A DNA stretch of 64,000 nt from Bacteroidia bacterium (GCA_041391665.1 JAWKNO010000002.1:2744452-2808451), one strand, 5' to 3'. Positions 24,597 through 32,494 are shown, counted from the stretch's first letter. Notes: generated by a model from the letters alone, not told the origin. Made by a program: numbers and translations.

Positions 24597-26426
24597 ATGA
24601 CTCCGGATACTGACACAAAGCGCGGTTTTGAATATCCTGGCAAACACGGCGAAACATCCGTTACCCCCCGCCGCAACCACCTGCTGGTGATTGGGATAGA
24701 TCGGTATGCGCATTTTCAAAAGCTGAATAACCCTGTAAGTGATTCGAAAGGCCTTGTTGAGGTGCTGACGGAGCGGTACAGGTTTGAGCCAGGTGATGTT
24801 CGGACTCTTTTTGATAAAGAAGCCACACGTGAGGGGATCATAGATGCGCTGGACGAATTGACGGCAAAAGTTACTCCGGCAGACAACCTGCTGATATATT
24901 TTGCTGGGCACGGATATTATCGTAAAGTGATGAAAATCGGCTATCTGATCCCGGTTGATGCGCGAAAGGAAAAATTTTCTGACCTGATTTCCAATACCAC
25001 CATCCGGGATTATATCTCCGCTATTCAGGCCCATCATACTTTATTGATTGTGGATAGTTGTTTTTCTGGTTCGCTGCTACACCGCGATGCAGAAGTATTA
25101 AAAATCAAAGCATTGGCTGATAAAGTGGACCGTTTACCTTCCCGGTGGGGACTGGCAGCCGGATTGGTCGAACTCGTTTCTGATGGGCCGATCGGGGGTT
25201 CCAGCCCATTTGCCCAAAGTTTGCTGACTTATCTTCGGGAAAATAATTCCCCCCGATTTCCGGTCAGCGAACTAGTCCAATACGTGAGTAAAATCACGAC
25301 TTACAATGCGGACCAAACCCCTGTAGGCGGTGTTCTTGACAAAACCAGTCATCTGGGCGGGCAATTTGTTTTTGATCTGCGAGAATCAGTTCTTAACGAA
25401 GAAGAAACCTTCTGGCGGGATACCCTGGCAAAAAACACCATGGTAGGCTATCGCGATTACCGGAAAAAATTTCCGGAAGGAACATATCGCTCCGAAGCCC
25501 TGTCCCAGATCAGACTCCTGGAGGAAACTGAGTCGTGGGAAAAAGCGCTGGCAAGAAACAAAGTAAGCAGTTTTGAAGATTTTCTGGAAGAGTATCCTGG
25601 CAGCCCATATGCGCCTGAAGCACAAAAGAGAATAGACGAATTGCTGAATCCGGTTGCAGTTACCCAGTCAGTTGTTAAAACAGCAATTCCCACAAAAGTA
25701 AATTTCCCCACCCCGGAAATGGTTTTGATCAAAGGGGGAACATTTAATCGCGAAAAATATAAGGTTACCGTGAGCGACTTCTGGTTGAGTAAAACGGCGG
25801 TGACAGTGGGTGAATACTTACGTTTTTGTGAAGCTACTAACACTCATTGGCCGGAGTGGCTGGAAAAAGGAAGTAATTATCATTTTGAAACGGGTAAGGA
25901 CGATCATTACAAAAAAAGAGGATACAATAAGCGCAAAGGGATTGAAAATCTTCCAGTTGCCGGCGTGAGCTGGCATAATGCTGTAGCTTATTGCGACTGG
26001 CTGAGTGAGCATACTGGCGAAAAGTGGCGATTGCCGACAGAGGCGGAATGGGAATACGCTGCGGGGGGAGGATCAAAGGAGCGGACGATTTACGCGGGTA
26101 CGAATGATGAAAAAAATTTGGGCAAGTATGCGTGGTATAGCGGCAATTCCAACAGCCAGCCACATCCTGTGGGACAGAAAAAGCCCAACCAACTGGGGTT
26201 ATACGACATGAGTGGGAACGTATGGGAATGGTGTGGGGACTGGTATGGCGATTATCCTTCCTCGGATATATCCGACCCACAAGGGCATGAAAAAGGCTGG
26301 TACCGTGTTTTGCGCGGCGGTAGTTGGCTCAACTCTTCGGAGTATTGCCGCGTGGCTTTTCGCGGCAGCAATGCGCCAGAGTTTCGCTTCGACTACTTTG
26401 GTTTCCGTGTTGCCTGTCAGTTCTAG
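24597..26426 (+). CDS. Caspase (peptidase C14)-FGE fusion, DGR-diversified target protein
   Basis: 609 residues in three parts. Residues about 25-255 are a caspase-like protease: strand NHLLVIGIDRYA, catalytic His105 in YFAGHGYY, catalytic Cys155 in IVDSCFSGS. Residues about 270-350 hold two similar helical repeats (WRDTLAKNTMVGYRDY..., WEKALARNKVSSFEDF...). Residues about 370-609 are an FGE-like C-type-lectin-fold domain (WRLPTEAEWEYAAGGG, GLYDMSGNVWEWCGDWYGDY). The last 40 codons before the final residue (569-608) are the DGR variable repeat, ending in the RGGSW...GFRVACQ motif. There is no signal peptide, so it acts inside the cell. Inference: a diversified ligand-binding domain controls a protease. 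A terminator at 26575 separates it from the RT genes. Confidence 0.93.
   Translation: MTPDTDTKRGFEYPGKHGETSVTPRRNHLLVIGIDRYAHFQKLNNPVSDSKGLVEVLTERYRFEPGDVRTLFDKEATREGIIDALDELTAKVTPADNLLIYFAGHGYYRKVMKIGYLIPVDARKEKFSDLISNTTIRDYISAIQAHHTLLIVDSCFSGSLLHRDAEVLKIKALADKVDRLPSRWGLAAGLVELVSDGPIGGSSPFAQSLLTYLRENNSPRFPVSELVQYVSKITTYNADQTPVGGVLDKTSHLGGQFVFDLRESVLNEEETFWRDTLAKNTMVGYRDYRKKFPEGTYRSEALSQIRLLEETESWEKALARNKVSSFEDFLEEYPGSPYAPEAQKRIDELLNPVAVTQSVVKTAIPTKVNFPTPEMVLIKGGTFNREKYKVTVSDFWLSKTAVTVGEYLRFCEATNTHWPEWLEKGSNYHFETGKDDHYKKRGYNKRKGIENLPVAGVSWHNAVAYCDWLSEHTGEKWRLPTEAEWEYAAGGGSKERTIYAGTNDEKNLGKYAWYSGNSNSQPHPVGQKKPNQLGLYDMSGNVWEWCGDWYGDYPSSDISDPQGHEKGWYRVLRGGSWLNSSEYCRVAFRGSNAPEFRFDYFGFRVACQF
26301..26420 (+). 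repeat. DGR variable repeat (VR)
   Basis: 120 bases aligned without gaps to the template repeat 28064-28183. There are 20 differences and each is at a template A (A to T 12, A to G 6, A to C 2). All 86 non-A template positions are identical. The last 20 bases (GTTTCCGTGTTGCCTGTCAG, nearly A-free) are identical and are the likely initiation of mutagenic homology; identity stops right after them (VR TTCTAG, TR CTCATA). Lies in frame at the 3' end of the caspase-FGE gene, with the stop codon just outside. Confidence 0.96.
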
Positions 26427-26436
26427 CTGCTTATCT

Positions 26437-26452
26437 GGCGTTGTTATGAGCT
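26437..26452. repeat. 16-base element after VR, inverted relative to the TR flank
   Basis: GGCGTTGTTATGAGCT here is the exact reverse complement of AGCTCATAACAACGCC at 28182-28197, directly after the template repeat. It starts 16 bases after the VR end. A weak 5-bp hairpin TAGCT/AGCTA (26424-26453) also spans this place. Confidence 0.7.
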
Positions 26453-26574
26453 AAAGAAGGGAAAAATGAAAGAGAAAAAACATGAAAAAAACCTTTTTGT
26501 GTCTGCCGGGCAGACTGGCAGGCGCGGGAAGCGCCGTCCGCCTGTCTGGCTGGCTGATACAAAAAGAACGGGGT

Positions 26575-26596
26575 TTGGGGCGAAGCCCCAATTTTT
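26575..26596 (+). terminator. Rho-independent terminator between DGR target and HRDC/RT genes
   Basis: Perfect stem TTGGGGC / GCCCCAA with a GAA loop followed by TTTTTA. It lies about 150 bases after the caspase-FGE stop and 27 bases before the HRDC start. The 26427-26574 stretch before it also contains GC-rich inverted motifs (CTGCCGGGCAG, GGCGCGGGAAGCGCC) and no gene. Confidence 0.72.
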
Positions 26597-26622
26597 ATAA
26601 AAACTTTAGCAAAAATAATACT

Positions 26623-27078
26623 ATGCAGATTAGAATTTTTTCGATTCCGGTGGTTGGCGGCGAAATGCTGATGGAAGATCTGAATGTATTTCTCCGGTCA
26701 AAGAAGGTACTTCAGATCGAGCAGCACATGGTAAATGATCCGCAGGGTTCTATCTGGTGTTTTTGCATCAGATACGTGGAGGATTATTCTCCCTACTCCA
26801 AAACCAAAGAAAAAGTGGATTACCGAAAGATACTGGATGAGGAAAGTTTTGGAAGGTTTGCAGCCATGCGGGAGATTCGGAAAAAACTTGCAGAACAACT
26901 AGGATTTCCTCCCTACGCCATCTTTAATGACGAAGAACTTGCAGAGTTGGCAAAAATCGAAAATCTGACACCCGAGGCGATGAAGGGAATTAAGGGGATT
27001 GGGGAAAAGAAAGTGGAGAAATACGGTGTACATTTTATTCTCCCGAAAAAAAATGAAACGAGCCAATCACCTGTTTGA
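26623..27078 (+). CDS. HRDC-domain DGR accessory protein
   Basis: 151 residues from the ATG at 26623 (MQIRIFSIPVVGGEMLMEDL). The N-terminal half (to about residue 65) is a small alpha/beta domain found with DGR RTs; the C-terminal half (about 72-140) is a helical HRDC domain, with ALxEIRKKLA-like helix MREIRKKLAEQLG, YAIFNDEELAELA and MKGIKGIGEKKVEKYG. HRDC domains bind nucleic acid. In known DGRs an HRDC protein can stand in the place of Avd, the usual RT partner, so a role in target or RNA/cDNA handling is inferred. The frame is open upstream to 26482, but that stretch spans the terminator. Overlaps the RT start by 26 bases. Confidence 0.85.
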   Translation: MQIRIFSIPVVGGEMLMEDLNVFLRSKKVLQIEQHMVNDPQGSIWCFCIRYVEDYSPYSKTKEKVDYRKILDEESFGRFAAMREIRKKLAEQLGFPPYAIFNDEELAELAKIENLTPEAMKGIKGIGEKKVEKYGVHFILPKKNETSQSPV

Positions 27079-28057
27079 TTGTATTATTGAACCTGAGAAT
27101 CTTGCTTATGCCTGCTGGAAAGCCGCAAAGGGAAAACGCTATTCAACGGCAGTTGTGGCTTATCAGGAAAATCTGGATGAGAATCTTCGGAGACTGTATG
27201 AACAGCTTCAGGCAGGGAAAGTGGAAGTGGGAGATTACCGGTATTTTAAAGTATTTGAACCCAAAGAGCGGAAGATATGTGCCAGCGCATTTCGTGAACA
27301 GGTTTTACATCACGCACTGATGAATGTCTGCCACCCTTATTTTGAAAAAGCACAAATATTTGGCAGTTATGCCAGCAGGAAAGGAAAAGGCACATACGCG
27401 GCATTGGACAAGGCAAAAGTATTTACCCGGAGATATACATGGTTTTTAAAGCTGGATGTGCGAAAATTTTTTGAATCCATAGATCACAATGTGCTGAAAA
27501 ATCAATTGGCAAGAATGTTTAAAGAAGGAAAATTGCTTAACATTTTTTACCAGATCATAGACAGCTACGAAGCAAGTCCAGGCCGGGGTGTTCCTATCGG
27601 TAACCTTACCAGTCAGTATTTTGCTAACCATTATTTGTCGGGATTAGATCACTTTGTGAAGGAGAAACTGGGAATCAAAGCGTATGTTCGTTACATGGAT
27701 GATATGGTTTTGTGGAGCAGCGAAAAGGCGGAATTGAAGCAGGCGTACCAGCAGATCAAAACCTTTGTCGCAGAAAATCTTCACTGCGAATTGAAACCCG
27801 CTATGCTGAACCGCACCCGGCTGGGGCTACCGTTTTTAGGATATCGGATATTTCCGCATTATGTGTGGCTATTGCAAAAGAGCAAAGTTCGGTTTATCCA
27901 AAAACTAAAGCGGGTAGAAAAACATTACCGCTTTGGTGGATGGACGGAAGTCGCGTGCCATCGGCGGGTTTTGCCTTTGCTGACATTTACTTTGTATGCC
28001 GATGCAAAAGTTTTCAGAAAAAATGTACTTTTACAAATAGAAGGTCAGACATCATAA
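27053..28057 (+). CDS. DGR-type reverse transcriptase
   Basis: 334 residues. Fingers-palm motifs in order: FKVFEPKERKI, FGSYASRKGKGT, LKLDVRKFFESID (first catalytic Asp, about 135), the DGR hallmark IGNLTSQYFAN (182-192), the catalytic YMDD (214-217) and FLGYRIFP. The SQ-type motif in place of the retroviral one is specific to DGR and related bacterial RTs. It copies the template RNA while misincorporating opposite A. I start it at the ATG at 27053, inside the HRDC 3' end in another frame, which suggests coupled translation. Its stop codon (TAA, 28055-28057) sits seven bases before the template repeat. Confidence 0.96.
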   Translation: MKRANHLFDCIIEPENLAYACWKAAKGKRYSTAVVAYQENLDENLRRLYEQLQAGKVEVGDYRYFKVFEPKERKICASAFREQVLHHALMNVCHPYFEKAQIFGSYASRKGKGTYAALDKAKVFTRRYTWFLKLDVRKFFESIDHNVLKNQLARMFKEGKLLNIFYQIIDSYEASPGRGVPIGNLTSQYFANHYLSGLDHFVKEKLGIKAYVRYMDDMVLWSSEKAELKQAYQQIKTFVAENLHCELKPAMLNRTRLGLPFLGYRIFPHYVWLLQKSKVRFIQKLKRVEKHYRFGGWTEVACHRRVLPLLTFTLYADAKVFRKNVLLQIEGQTS

Positions 28058-28063
28058 GGCTCG

Positions 28064-28183
28064 AACCGTGTTTTGCGCGGCGGTAGTTGGAACAACAATT
28101 CGGAGAATTGCCGCGTGGCTAATCGCAACAACAATACGCCAGAGAATCGCAACAACAACAATGGTTTCCGTGTTGCCTGTCAG
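28064..28183 (+). repeat. DGR template repeat (TR)
   Basis: Non-coding donor copy of the VR, same strand as RT, starting seven bases after the RT stop. It has 34 A; its 14 AAC/AAT codons (in the frame of the target) are exactly the diversifiable Asn positions. AAY can mutate to any NNY codon and never to a stop. Weak similarity (AAGGCT) extends back into the RT stop at 28056. It ends at CAG, after which the flank differs from VR. A frame through it is open but is not expected to be a gene. Confidence 0.96.
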
Positions 28184-28197
28184 CTCATAACAACGCC
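28182..28197. repeat. 16-base element after TR, inverted copy of the VR flank
   Basis: AGCTCATAACAACGCC, exact reverse complement of 26437-26452. It overlaps the last two bases of the TR. The paired elements bracket the HRDC-RT-TR block in inverted orientation. Confidence 0.7.
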
Positions 28198-28579
28198 GGA
28201 TGGCAGCGATGAACAGATGTCTGCCCTGTTCTACGTGAGTGGTCTGTGGGCCCACACGGGACAAAAAAGCAGCTTTATGTAGAGCTGTTACAAGGGGCAG
28301 TATTGGTAATGCGGATGCATGAAGATTCTGCCGCTTTTTTGTGCGCGCATCGGCGCGCAACCATGTGGAAAAAAATAATATAGATGGCCCGATGGCTACA
28401 AACATATGACTCCTCCGGAGTCCAGACTACGTCTGAAGAAAAGAAACTGTAATCATTTGCCGTCAGGCAAGACCTACGGAAGTGGCCTTCGGCTCGGAGA
28501 AGTCAAATGTACCTGAGGCATCTTCGATTTGTAGCCGTCGGTCGCCGAAGGCTATAATCCTGTCACCGCTTCGCGGTTT
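28198..28579. other. Non-coding stretch after the DGR template
   Basis: No gene is supported. It holds a hairpin TGCGCGC-ATCG-GCGCGCA (28342-28359) after a T run and degenerate copies of the short repeats seen at 22236-22292 (ACTCCTCCGGAGT; CATCTTCGATTTGTAG). The first part may belong to the template RNA. Confidence 0.5.
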
Positions 28580-28805
28580 CGCGCGAATAGCGCAAACCAT
28601 CTACCGGCGGCTGAGGTCACTCGAAGCCCCGGTCGCAAAAAACGCGCTGCGGCGCAGTTCCGGTGGGTTCGAGCCGAAGGTCCCATACAGGGGAGCCTCA
28701 CCCACCGGTTTTGGGGCGCCTTTCGGCGCATCACTGACCGGCGGCTGAGGTTTTTCCTTAAAGGAATCTCCGACTCGAAGCCCCGGTCGCAAAAAGCGCG
28801 CTGGG
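28580..28805. repeat. Palindromic repeat cluster downstream of the DGR
   Basis: Order B-A-B. The units carry insertions in their loops: type A has GCCGAAGGTCCCATACAGGG inserted, and the second type B has a TTTTTCCTTAAAGGAA insertion, while the outer stems (CCACCGG, GACCGG/CCGGTC) are kept. From 28806 to 29103 no gene or further repeat is clear. Confidence 0.75.
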
Positions 28806-29103
28806 GTGCAAATCTTATGAAGTCAGATTTCAGAATTTTGAAGTATTGGAAGAATGCCGACGGCACACCCCCTCAAATGCCAATTCTTCGGAGTTTGATG
28901 ATTCACCCCCTCACATTTCTATAATCATATCATCCCCTTAATGGGATCTTCGACCCTTCGGGATTCCTACCCAAGGCAGAATTTTCCCCAAAACCCCAAA
29001 GAGCAAAAAATGAACAACATGCTGACCGGGGTTGAGCGGAGTCAAAATCATCGGATTAATTTGTCATTTGTAATTTCTATCTTCGCCAACCAAAAGGATA
29101 CCT

Positions 29104-30213
29104 ATGGTTTGGCTCGCTTGCCTGGTTTTGGGATTTCTCGTTGTGCGCGCACTCGTTGTGCTGGTCAATGTGATGACCCGACCCGTGATGAAGGCCACGC
29201 CTCCTGTGGGTATGGCGCTTCCGCGCATTTCTTTTCTTGTGCCGGCCCGCAATGAGGCGGCAAATCTGCCTAATCTCTTCGCTCAGGTCCGGGGACTCAA
29301 TTATCCTGACTACGAACTCATTGTCCTGGACGACCACTCGGAAGACGATACCGCCGCGATTGTTGCCGATGAAGCGCGTACAGATCATCGGGTGAAACTG
29401 CTCTCCGGCAAAACGCTGCCGCCTGACTGGCTGGGCAAAAACTTTGCCTGCCACCAACTCGCGCAGGCTGCTTCCGGTGAGTATTTTTTGTTTCTCGATG
29501 CCGATATCGCCGAGCTTACCCCCGGCCTCGCACAACTGGCTCTGGCCGAAATGCAACAGCGGAAACTGGCGCTTCTTTCTATTTTTCCCGATCAGATTCT
29601 GGGTACTTTGGGCGAACGCCTGGTTGTGCCGCTGATGCACTATATTTTGCTTTCGCTCTTGCCGCTGTGGGCTATTTTCAGGTTTCGCTTTTCTTCTCTC
29701 GCTGCGGCCAACGGGCAGTTTATGTTCTTTGAGGCGGGTAGCTACAGGCAGTATTGCTGGCATGAAAAGGTAAGGGGTATCATCGTTGAGGATATCGCCA
29801 TTATGCAGGAGGTGAAAAAAAACGGCCTGAAGGGTATGACTTTTGTCGCGAATGGCTGGATAAGGTGCCGGATGTATCGTAGCTTTGGCGAAGCAATGGC
29901 CGGTTTTAGCAAAAATATTCTGGCAGGTTTTGGAAACAGTATCGCCGGACTGATAGTTTTTCTTTTTTTGGTTTATTTTGCCTGGGCCGGGTTAGTATTT
30001 TATTTGCCCGGGAAATTTTTGCTCGCAGGTTTATTGTTGATATTGTTGATCCGTGCAGGAATTTCAGTTCTTGCCAAACAAAATATAGGCTTAAATCTTC
30101 TCCTTCACCCGCTTCAAATGATCATTCTGGTGATCATCAGCCTGGAGTCAGTGAAACGGAGGATTAGTGGAAAAAATGAATGGAAAGGTCGGAACGTAGC
30201 GAAAAACTTGTAA
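29104..30213 (+). CDS. Membrane glycosyltransferase family 2, probably carotenoid glycosylation (CruG-like)
   Basis: 369 residues. An N-terminal TM helix (LACLVLGFLVVRALVVLVNV) is followed by a GT2 catalytic domain: ISFLVPARNEAANLPNLF, DDHSEDDT, FLDADI (the DxD-type motif) and a QxxRW-like C-terminal region, and then several TM helices from residue about 270. It overlaps the CruF-like gene by 34 bases. In cyanobacteria CruF and the GT2 enzyme CruG act together on carotenoids, so transfer of a sugar to a hydroxylated carotenoid is a reasonable inference. Located in the inner membrane. Confidence 0.83.
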   Translation: MVWLACLVLGFLVVRALVVLVNVMTRPVMKATPPVGMALPRISFLVPARNEAANLPNLFAQVRGLNYPDYELIVLDDHSEDDTAAIVADEARTDHRVKLLSGKTLPPDWLGKNFACHQLAQAASGEYFLFLDADIAELTPGLAQLALAEMQQRKLALLSIFPDQILGTLGERLVVPLMHYILLSLLPLWAIFRFRFSSLAAANGQFMFFEAGSYRQYCWHEKVRGIIVEDIAIMQEVKKNGLKGMTFVANGWIRCRMYRSFGEAMAGFSKNILAGFGNSIAGLIVFLFLVYFAWAGLVFYLPGKFLLAGLLLILLIRAGISVLAKQNIGLNLLLHPLQMIILVIISLESVKRRISGKNEWKGRNVAKNL

Positions 30214-30830
30214 TTGGATTTCTGGTAATCTTCCATTTTGTGGGGATTATCGGCCTGCATCTGGATGAAACCCGTCCCTTGTTTCAAAGCCTGACACCGC
30301 TGAATCTCCTGCTGACAGTGGGGGTTCTGGCCTGGTTTCACCGCAGTTGGACAATGAAATTTGGCATGTTTGTCTTTTTCATTTTCTGGGCAGGTTATCT
30401 CGTGGAGGTTGCCGGTGTATTTACAGGCGCCATTTTTGGCTCTTACAACTATGGCAATGCATTTGGAATTAAAATAGCTGCTGTACCGCCGCTGATTGGG
30501 ATAAACTGGGTCATGCTGGTCTATATCACAGGAATCATTTCTCAGGGAATGGCCAAAAATATCTGGGTAAGAGTAACGATCGGTGCGGCATTGCTGGTAC
30601 TGCTTGATTTTCTGATCGAACCCATGGCAATGACCCACGATTTCTGGTCATGGCGCGACAATCGTATTCCTGCGCAAAATTATTTCGCATGGTTTCTCAT
30701 CGGCTGGGTCATGCAGTATGGATTTCACAGCCTGACAGAGGAAAAATCCAATCCGCTGGCTTTGCCGGTTTATCTGATACAAATTATATTTTTTGCTACT
30801 TTTATGGTCGTCAGGCTGGGTGTTTCCTAA
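30180..30830 (+). CDS. cruF: Carotenoid 1',2'-hydratase CruF-like (DUF422)
   Basis: 216 residues, almost entirely membrane helices. Conserved points of the family are visible: the YLVEVAGVFTGAIFGSYNYG motif, PPLIGINWVMLVY, LLDFLIEPMAM, and FWSWRDNRIPAQNYFAWF. CruF adds water to the psi end of gamma-carotene-type carotenoids, giving the 1'-hydroxyl that a glycosyltransferase can use. The overlap with the upstream GT2 gene supports this two-step role. Other carotenoid genes are not in the window. Confidence 0.87.
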   Translation: MERSERSEKLVIGFLVIFHFVGIIGLHLDETRPLFQSLTPLNLLLTVGVLAWFHRSWTMKFGMFVFFIFWAGYLVEVAGVFTGAIFGSYNYGNAFGIKIAAVPPLIGINWVMLVYITGIISQGMAKNIWVRVTIGAALLVLLDFLIEPMAMTHDFWSWRDNRIPAQNYFAWFLIGWVMQYGFHSLTEEKSNPLALPVYLIQIIFFATFMVVRLGVS

Positions 30831-30840
30831 AAATTGAATA

Positions 30841-31425
30841 ATGAAAAAAATCCTTTTTCTTTTTGTCTTATCAATATGGTTTTTCAATTCAGAGGCCCAG
30901 AATCTGGGCGGTGGATTGTCTCTGGGGTTTAATGCCAGCCAGGTAGACGGCGATAATTTCCGCGGGTTTAATAAGGCGGGTTTCAGCGTCGGCGGATTCG
31001 TTACCTATCCCCTCAACGACAGGTTTTCCCTTCAGCCCGAAATATTGATCGAACAATTGGGCAGCGCCAACCAGCAGCAACTGATTGTACAAACTACCTA
31101 TTTCGATGTACCCGTACTGCTAAGTGCAACCGTGCCGATCGAACTGGGCGAGACTACACAGGAAATACAAGTTGTGGCCGGACCGGTTATTGGCGTATTG
31201 TTAGGCGCCCGGGATTTTAACTTTGATATTACCAATCAAATAAAAAAGGTGGATTACCGGGCTACAGCGGGCATTGCTTACCGCCTGGGAAGGGCAAGCC
31301 TGGGTATCCGTTATGGTTATTCTCTCAGTACGTTTGCCAAAGGAACCTCAAATGTCGGGCTGTTTCTTACAGGCCCCTATCACCATTACGTCAATTTTTC
31401 CCTTCATTACATAATTAAGGAATAG
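30841..31425 (+). CDS. Outer-membrane beta-barrel protein (PorT/OMP_b-brl type)
   Basis: 194 residues. A signal peptide (ILFLFVLSIWFFNSEAQ) is followed by alternating amphipathic strands, with GLSLGFNASQVDGDN, GFNKAGFSVGGFVTYPL, FSLQPEILIEQLGS and a C-terminal aromatic-ended strand (YHHYVNFSLHYII). This is the small 8-strand 'porin family'/PorT-like barrel common in Bacteroidota. Function unknown. It starts ten bases after the CruF gene and may be part of the same operon. Confidence 0.85.
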   Translation: MKKILFLFVLSIWFFNSEAQNLGGGLSLGFNASQVDGDNFRGFNKAGFSVGGFVTYPLNDRFSLQPEILIEQLGSANQQQLIVQTTYFDVPVLLSATVPIELGETTQEIQVVAGPVIGVLLGARDFNFDITNQIKKVDYRATAGIAYRLGRASLGIRYGYSLSTFAKGTSNVGLFLTGPYHHYVNFSLHYIIKE

Positions 31426-31822
31426 AGGAATTGACCCACACCCGGTGACTGGCAAAATACCCTTCTCCACGAAAGATGAATACGTATTCACCTGATTTCC
31501 ATCTGTTTACAGGAACCTGAAAGATTTCCGGCAAGGTATTTTGTGTCAGTACCCTGATGCCCGCAATTTGTTTGTCAGGCGTAAGAATGATGAGTTCGAC
31601 GGTCTTGCGGGTGTGGTAGGAAAAATTAAATAATTCCTTCGCATGGAAAAACTGAGCGGAGTTTTCACCTGTGGATCGCGGAATCGCACGCTGGAAAAGG
31701 CCCGATTCAGGTTGCCGTTCATTTTCCGGCTGAAGAATATGAATAACCACTTCCGGAAACCCCTCAGCCAAAGCCATTGATACAGAAAGAAAACAGCTAA
31801 GTAAGAGTATGATTCGTTTCAT
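31415..31822 (-). CDS. Small exported hypothetical protein
   Basis: 135 residues with a signal peptide (IILLLSCFLSVSMALA). The mature part has beta-strand character (VELIILTPDKQIAGIRVL, WKSGEYVFIFRGEGYFASHRVWV) that resembles a short Ig-like or T9SS-type beta sandwich but lacks a recognisable sorting motif. Unknown function. Its 3' end overlaps the barrel gene end by 11 bases on the opposite strand. Confidence 0.65.
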   Translation of the reverse strand: MKRIILLLSCFLSVSMALAEGFPEVVIHILQPENERQPESGLFQRAIPRSTGENSAQFFHAKELFNFSYHTRKTVELIILTPDKQIAGIRVLTQNTLPEIFQVPVNRWKSGEYVFIFRGEGYFASHRVWVNSSIP

Positions 31823-31960
31823 TCAATATTTTTATGCTTGAAAAATAGTAACAGATGAAATAAAAATCCTGTTCCTTTCCACTCGTTTATTACAAGGAAT
31901 CAGCCAGCGTTTTATAAATTGCAGTTGCTTTCGTTAATTTGAAGCTAGATTGAAGAGATT

Positions 31961-32476
31961 ATGACCTTACGTGTGTTTGTTACCGGGGGAACGTTTGACA
32001 AGGACTACGACTATCTGACCGGAGAGCTATTTTTTCGGGAGACCCAATTGCCTGAGATGCTTCGGCTTGGACGTTGTACCATTGATGTAAACCTGCGTAC
32101 CCTGATGATGATCGACAGTCTGGAGATGACAGAGGAAGACCGGGAATTGATCGTCAGAAATTGCCGCTCATGCCCCGAAGACCGGGTGGTAATCACTCAC
32201 GGTACAGATACGATGGTAAAAACTGCAAAGAAAATTGCCGCAAGTAATATTGAAGGAAAAACTGTTGTGCTAACCGGTGCGATGGTTCCCTATAAGTTTG
32301 GAAGTTCTGATGGATTTTTTAATCTCGGCAGCGCCCTGGCTTTTGCCCAGACACTTCCTCCCGGTGTATATGTAGTGATGAATGGCCGATACTTTGATTG
32401 GGATAATGTGCGAAAAAACCGCCAGACAGGATTTTTTGAAGAATTAAAACCGGAAAACAGATCAGGAGAGGAATAA
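31961..32476 (+). CDS. Single-domain asparaginase-like protein
   Basis: 171 residues matching only the N-terminal domain of L-asparaginases: VFVTGGTFDKDYD (the first active-site Thr in TGGT), THGTDTMVKTAKKIA (second active-site Thr-Asp-Lys set) and VLTGAMVPYKFGSSDG. The usual C-terminal domain (about 150 residues) is absent and the stop at 32476 is clean, so this is either a stable one-domain family member, which is known in Proteobacteria and Bacteroidota, or a truncated gene. Both catalytic triads are present, so activity is possible. Cytoplasmic. Confidence 0.85.
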   Translation: MTLRVFVTGGTFDKDYDYLTGELFFRETQLPEMLRLGRCTIDVNLRTLMMIDSLEMTEEDRELIVRNCRSCPEDRVVITHGTDTMVKTAKKIAASNIEGKTVVLTGAMVPYKFGSSDGFFNLGSALAFAQTLPPGVYVVMNGRYFDWDNVRKNRQTGFFEELKPENRSGEE

Positions 32477-32494
32477 GATTGGTGCTGAAAAAAA

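Noticed and set aside
26482..26622. N-terminal extension of the HRDC protein
   Set aside because: The extension crosses a rho-independent terminator and GC-rich palindromes and has no domain similarity; the ATG at 26623 is better.
28073..28282. Open frame through the template repeat (Asn-rich peptide)
   Set aside because: It is the non-coding DGR template read in the target frame; the AAY-rich pattern is required for mutagenesis, not for a protein. No start signal is convincing.
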